6,488 bases of DNA, taken from the NCBI GenBank assembly GCA_020161965.1, contig JAIUNH010000228.1, positions 1-6,488 on the forward strand. Reading direction: 5' to 3'. The notes beneath the pieces were generated by a model that ran no database searches, had not been told where the DNA came from, and saw nothing but the letters and a program-made list of their open reading frames with translations. Position numbers and translations under genes: made by a program. Shown piece after piece: positions 5,874 through 6,488 of this stretch; within the stretch, counting starts at the first letter, position 1, and each line of letters starts with the position of its first letter. This DNA is from Pseudomonadota bacterium (lineage in GTDB: Bacteria > Pseudomonadota > Alphaproteobacteria > CACIAM-22H2).

Positions 5874-5910
5874 GGCGCGCCGGTTCCGACCTCCCCGGAA
5901 CCGGCGCGCC
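5874..5910 (+). terminator. Perfect GC-rich hairpin after the capsid/decoration pair
   Basis: GGCGCGCCGGTTCC (5874-5887) and GGAACCGGCGCGCC (5897-5910) are exact inverse complements; G5888-C5896 adds a fifteenth pair and leaves a 7-nt loop, ACCTCCC. The structure would be very stable. No U-tract follows, so efficient intrinsic termination is uncertain. It sits between the capsid segment and the tail adaptor gene, the place where T7 has its leaky late terminator T-phi. It may alternatively protect the 3' end of the capsid mRNA or be a regulator site. Confidence 0.5.
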
Positions 5911-5936
5911 GGACCCGCCGACAGGAGATTCCGAAC

Positions 5937-6488
5937 ATGGCTCTCACGCCCATCGCGCTGTGCTCGCGCGCCCTTATCAAACTCGGCGCCCGCCCGATCG
6001 CGTCCTTCGTCGAAGGCACGGTCGAAGCCCAGGTTGCCGCAGCACTCTATCCGTCGGTGCGCGACGCGCTGATCTCAGCACACCCGTGGAGTTTCGCCTC
6101 CGCGCAGGCGACGCTGCCGCGCTTGGCCGTCGCCCCCGTCGCCGATCTGCGCTATGCGCATCAACTGCCCGTCGATTTCCTGCGCGCACTCTCCGTCGGC
6201 TCGGGTGCGCGCGGACGCGGGGCGGAATATCGCATCGTCGAATCGACGCTGCAGAGCGACCTCGACGAGGTCGTGCTCTCCTATATCTTCCGGCCCGGCG
6301 AAAGCGGCTTTCCGCCGTTCTTCGATTCCGCATTGATCGCGTCGCTGGCGGCGGAATTCTGCCTGCCGATCACCGAAAGCACGTCGCGCTCGGAGCTTCT
6401 TCATAAGCTGGCCGATGGTGAATTCCGCCGCGCGCGGATGGTGGATTCGCAAGGTCAACCCATCGAACGCACCGAAATCCGCACCGAG
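5937..6488 (+). CDS. Tail tube / head-tail adaptor protein (T7 gp11-like), 5' part
   Basis: The first 184 codons are present and the frame runs open off the right edge, so the stop is outside the window. ATG 5937 has AGGAG (5923-5927) 9 nt upstream. The product begins MALTPIALCSRALIKLGARPIASFVEGTVEAQVAAALYPSVRDALISAHPWSFA, the characteristic opening of podovirus tail tubular protein A-type adaptors: an ALCSRAL-K-GA helix, then a LYP..RDALL..HPW helix. Later come LRYAHQLPVDFLRAL (about 72-86), VVLSYIFRP (about 114-122) and FPPFFDSALIASLAAEFCLPITESTSR (about 128-155). Such proteins form the ring between portal and tail nozzle. Position after the capsid matches T7 gene 11. The T7 protein is about 196 aa, so only a short C-terminus is likely missing. 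Confidence 0.88.
   Translation, partial: MALTPIALCSRALIKLGARPIASFVEGTVEAQVAAALYPSVRDALISAHPWSFASAQATLPRLAVAPVADLRYAHQLPVDFLRALSVGSGARGRGAEYRIVESTLQSDLDEVVLSYIFRPGESGFPPFFDSALIASLAAEFCLPITESTSRSELLHKLADGEFRRARMVDSQGQPIERTEIRTE

Noticed and set aside
5960..6406. A 148-codon plus-strand frame inside the tail adaptor gene
   Set aside because: It is an out-of-frame, Arg-rich shadow. The frame from ATG 5937 has a good ribosome binding site, stays open to the window end and matches the gp11-like family.
1..6488. CRISPR array, tRNA gene, insertion sequence or attachment-site repeat
   Set aside because: I scanned for regularly spaced repeats, cloverleaf-like segments, transposase-like frames and long direct repeats, and saw none apart from the operator pair and hairpins reported.

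Overview
The window reads as a high-GC alphaproteobacterial chromosome carrying the left end of a podovirus-type (T7-like) structural gene block. The bacterial anchor is the 3' end of a class I lysyl-tRNA synthetase gene. This archaeal-type enzyme is used by Alphaproteobacteria in place of the class II enzyme. The regulator next to it also resembles a helix-turn-helix/S24 family that I associate with this class. An order such as Rhodospirillales is possible, but I cannot fix it from this window.

Layout, left to right: (1) 2-613 (+), lysK 3' end. (2) 614-1255 (-), an S24/LexA-type HTH repressor whose stop codon abuts the lysK stop with no base between them. (3) 1256-1420, an AT-rich divergent control region with two copies of an 18-bp palindromic site, 28 bp apart, which are likely operators for the repressor. 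(4) 1421-1894 (+), a 157-aa protein with a His...Cys order suggesting a permuted papain/NlpC-like fold. (5) 1952-2164 (+), a small proline-rich, arginine-rich protein. (6) 2170-3738 (+), the portal (head-tail connector, T7 gp8 family). (7) 3757-4509 (+), a scaffolding/capsid assembly protein. (8) 4510-4741, a 232-bp gap with a long bulged hairpin. (9) 4742-5554 (+), the major capsid protein. (10) 5583-5852 (+), an 89-aa small protein. (11) 5874-5910, a perfect 15-bp-stem hairpin. (12) 5937-6488 (+), a gp11-like tail tube/adaptor protein, cut by the window end.

The order portal, scaffold, capsid, tail adaptor matches T7 genes 8-9-10-11. The nine plus-strand and minus-strand genes are tightly packed, and nearly every phage gene has its own clear Shine-Dalgarno sequence, so genes 1421 onward probably form one late operon. 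No phage RNA polymerase, replication gene, integrase, terminase or lysis gene is in view. Instead, the virion operon sits directly across an operator region from an S24-type repressor. That suggests host-polymerase transcription under direct repressor control, either in a temperate podovirus prophage or in a domesticated virion-gene remnant. The repressor has Arg where the catalytic Lys of LexA/CI-type self-cleavage is expected, so its release may not use ordinary SOS autoproteolysis. Two strong GC-rich hairpins flank the capsid segment and may adjust capsid dosage, much as T7 does with its promoter before gene 10 and its terminator after it.
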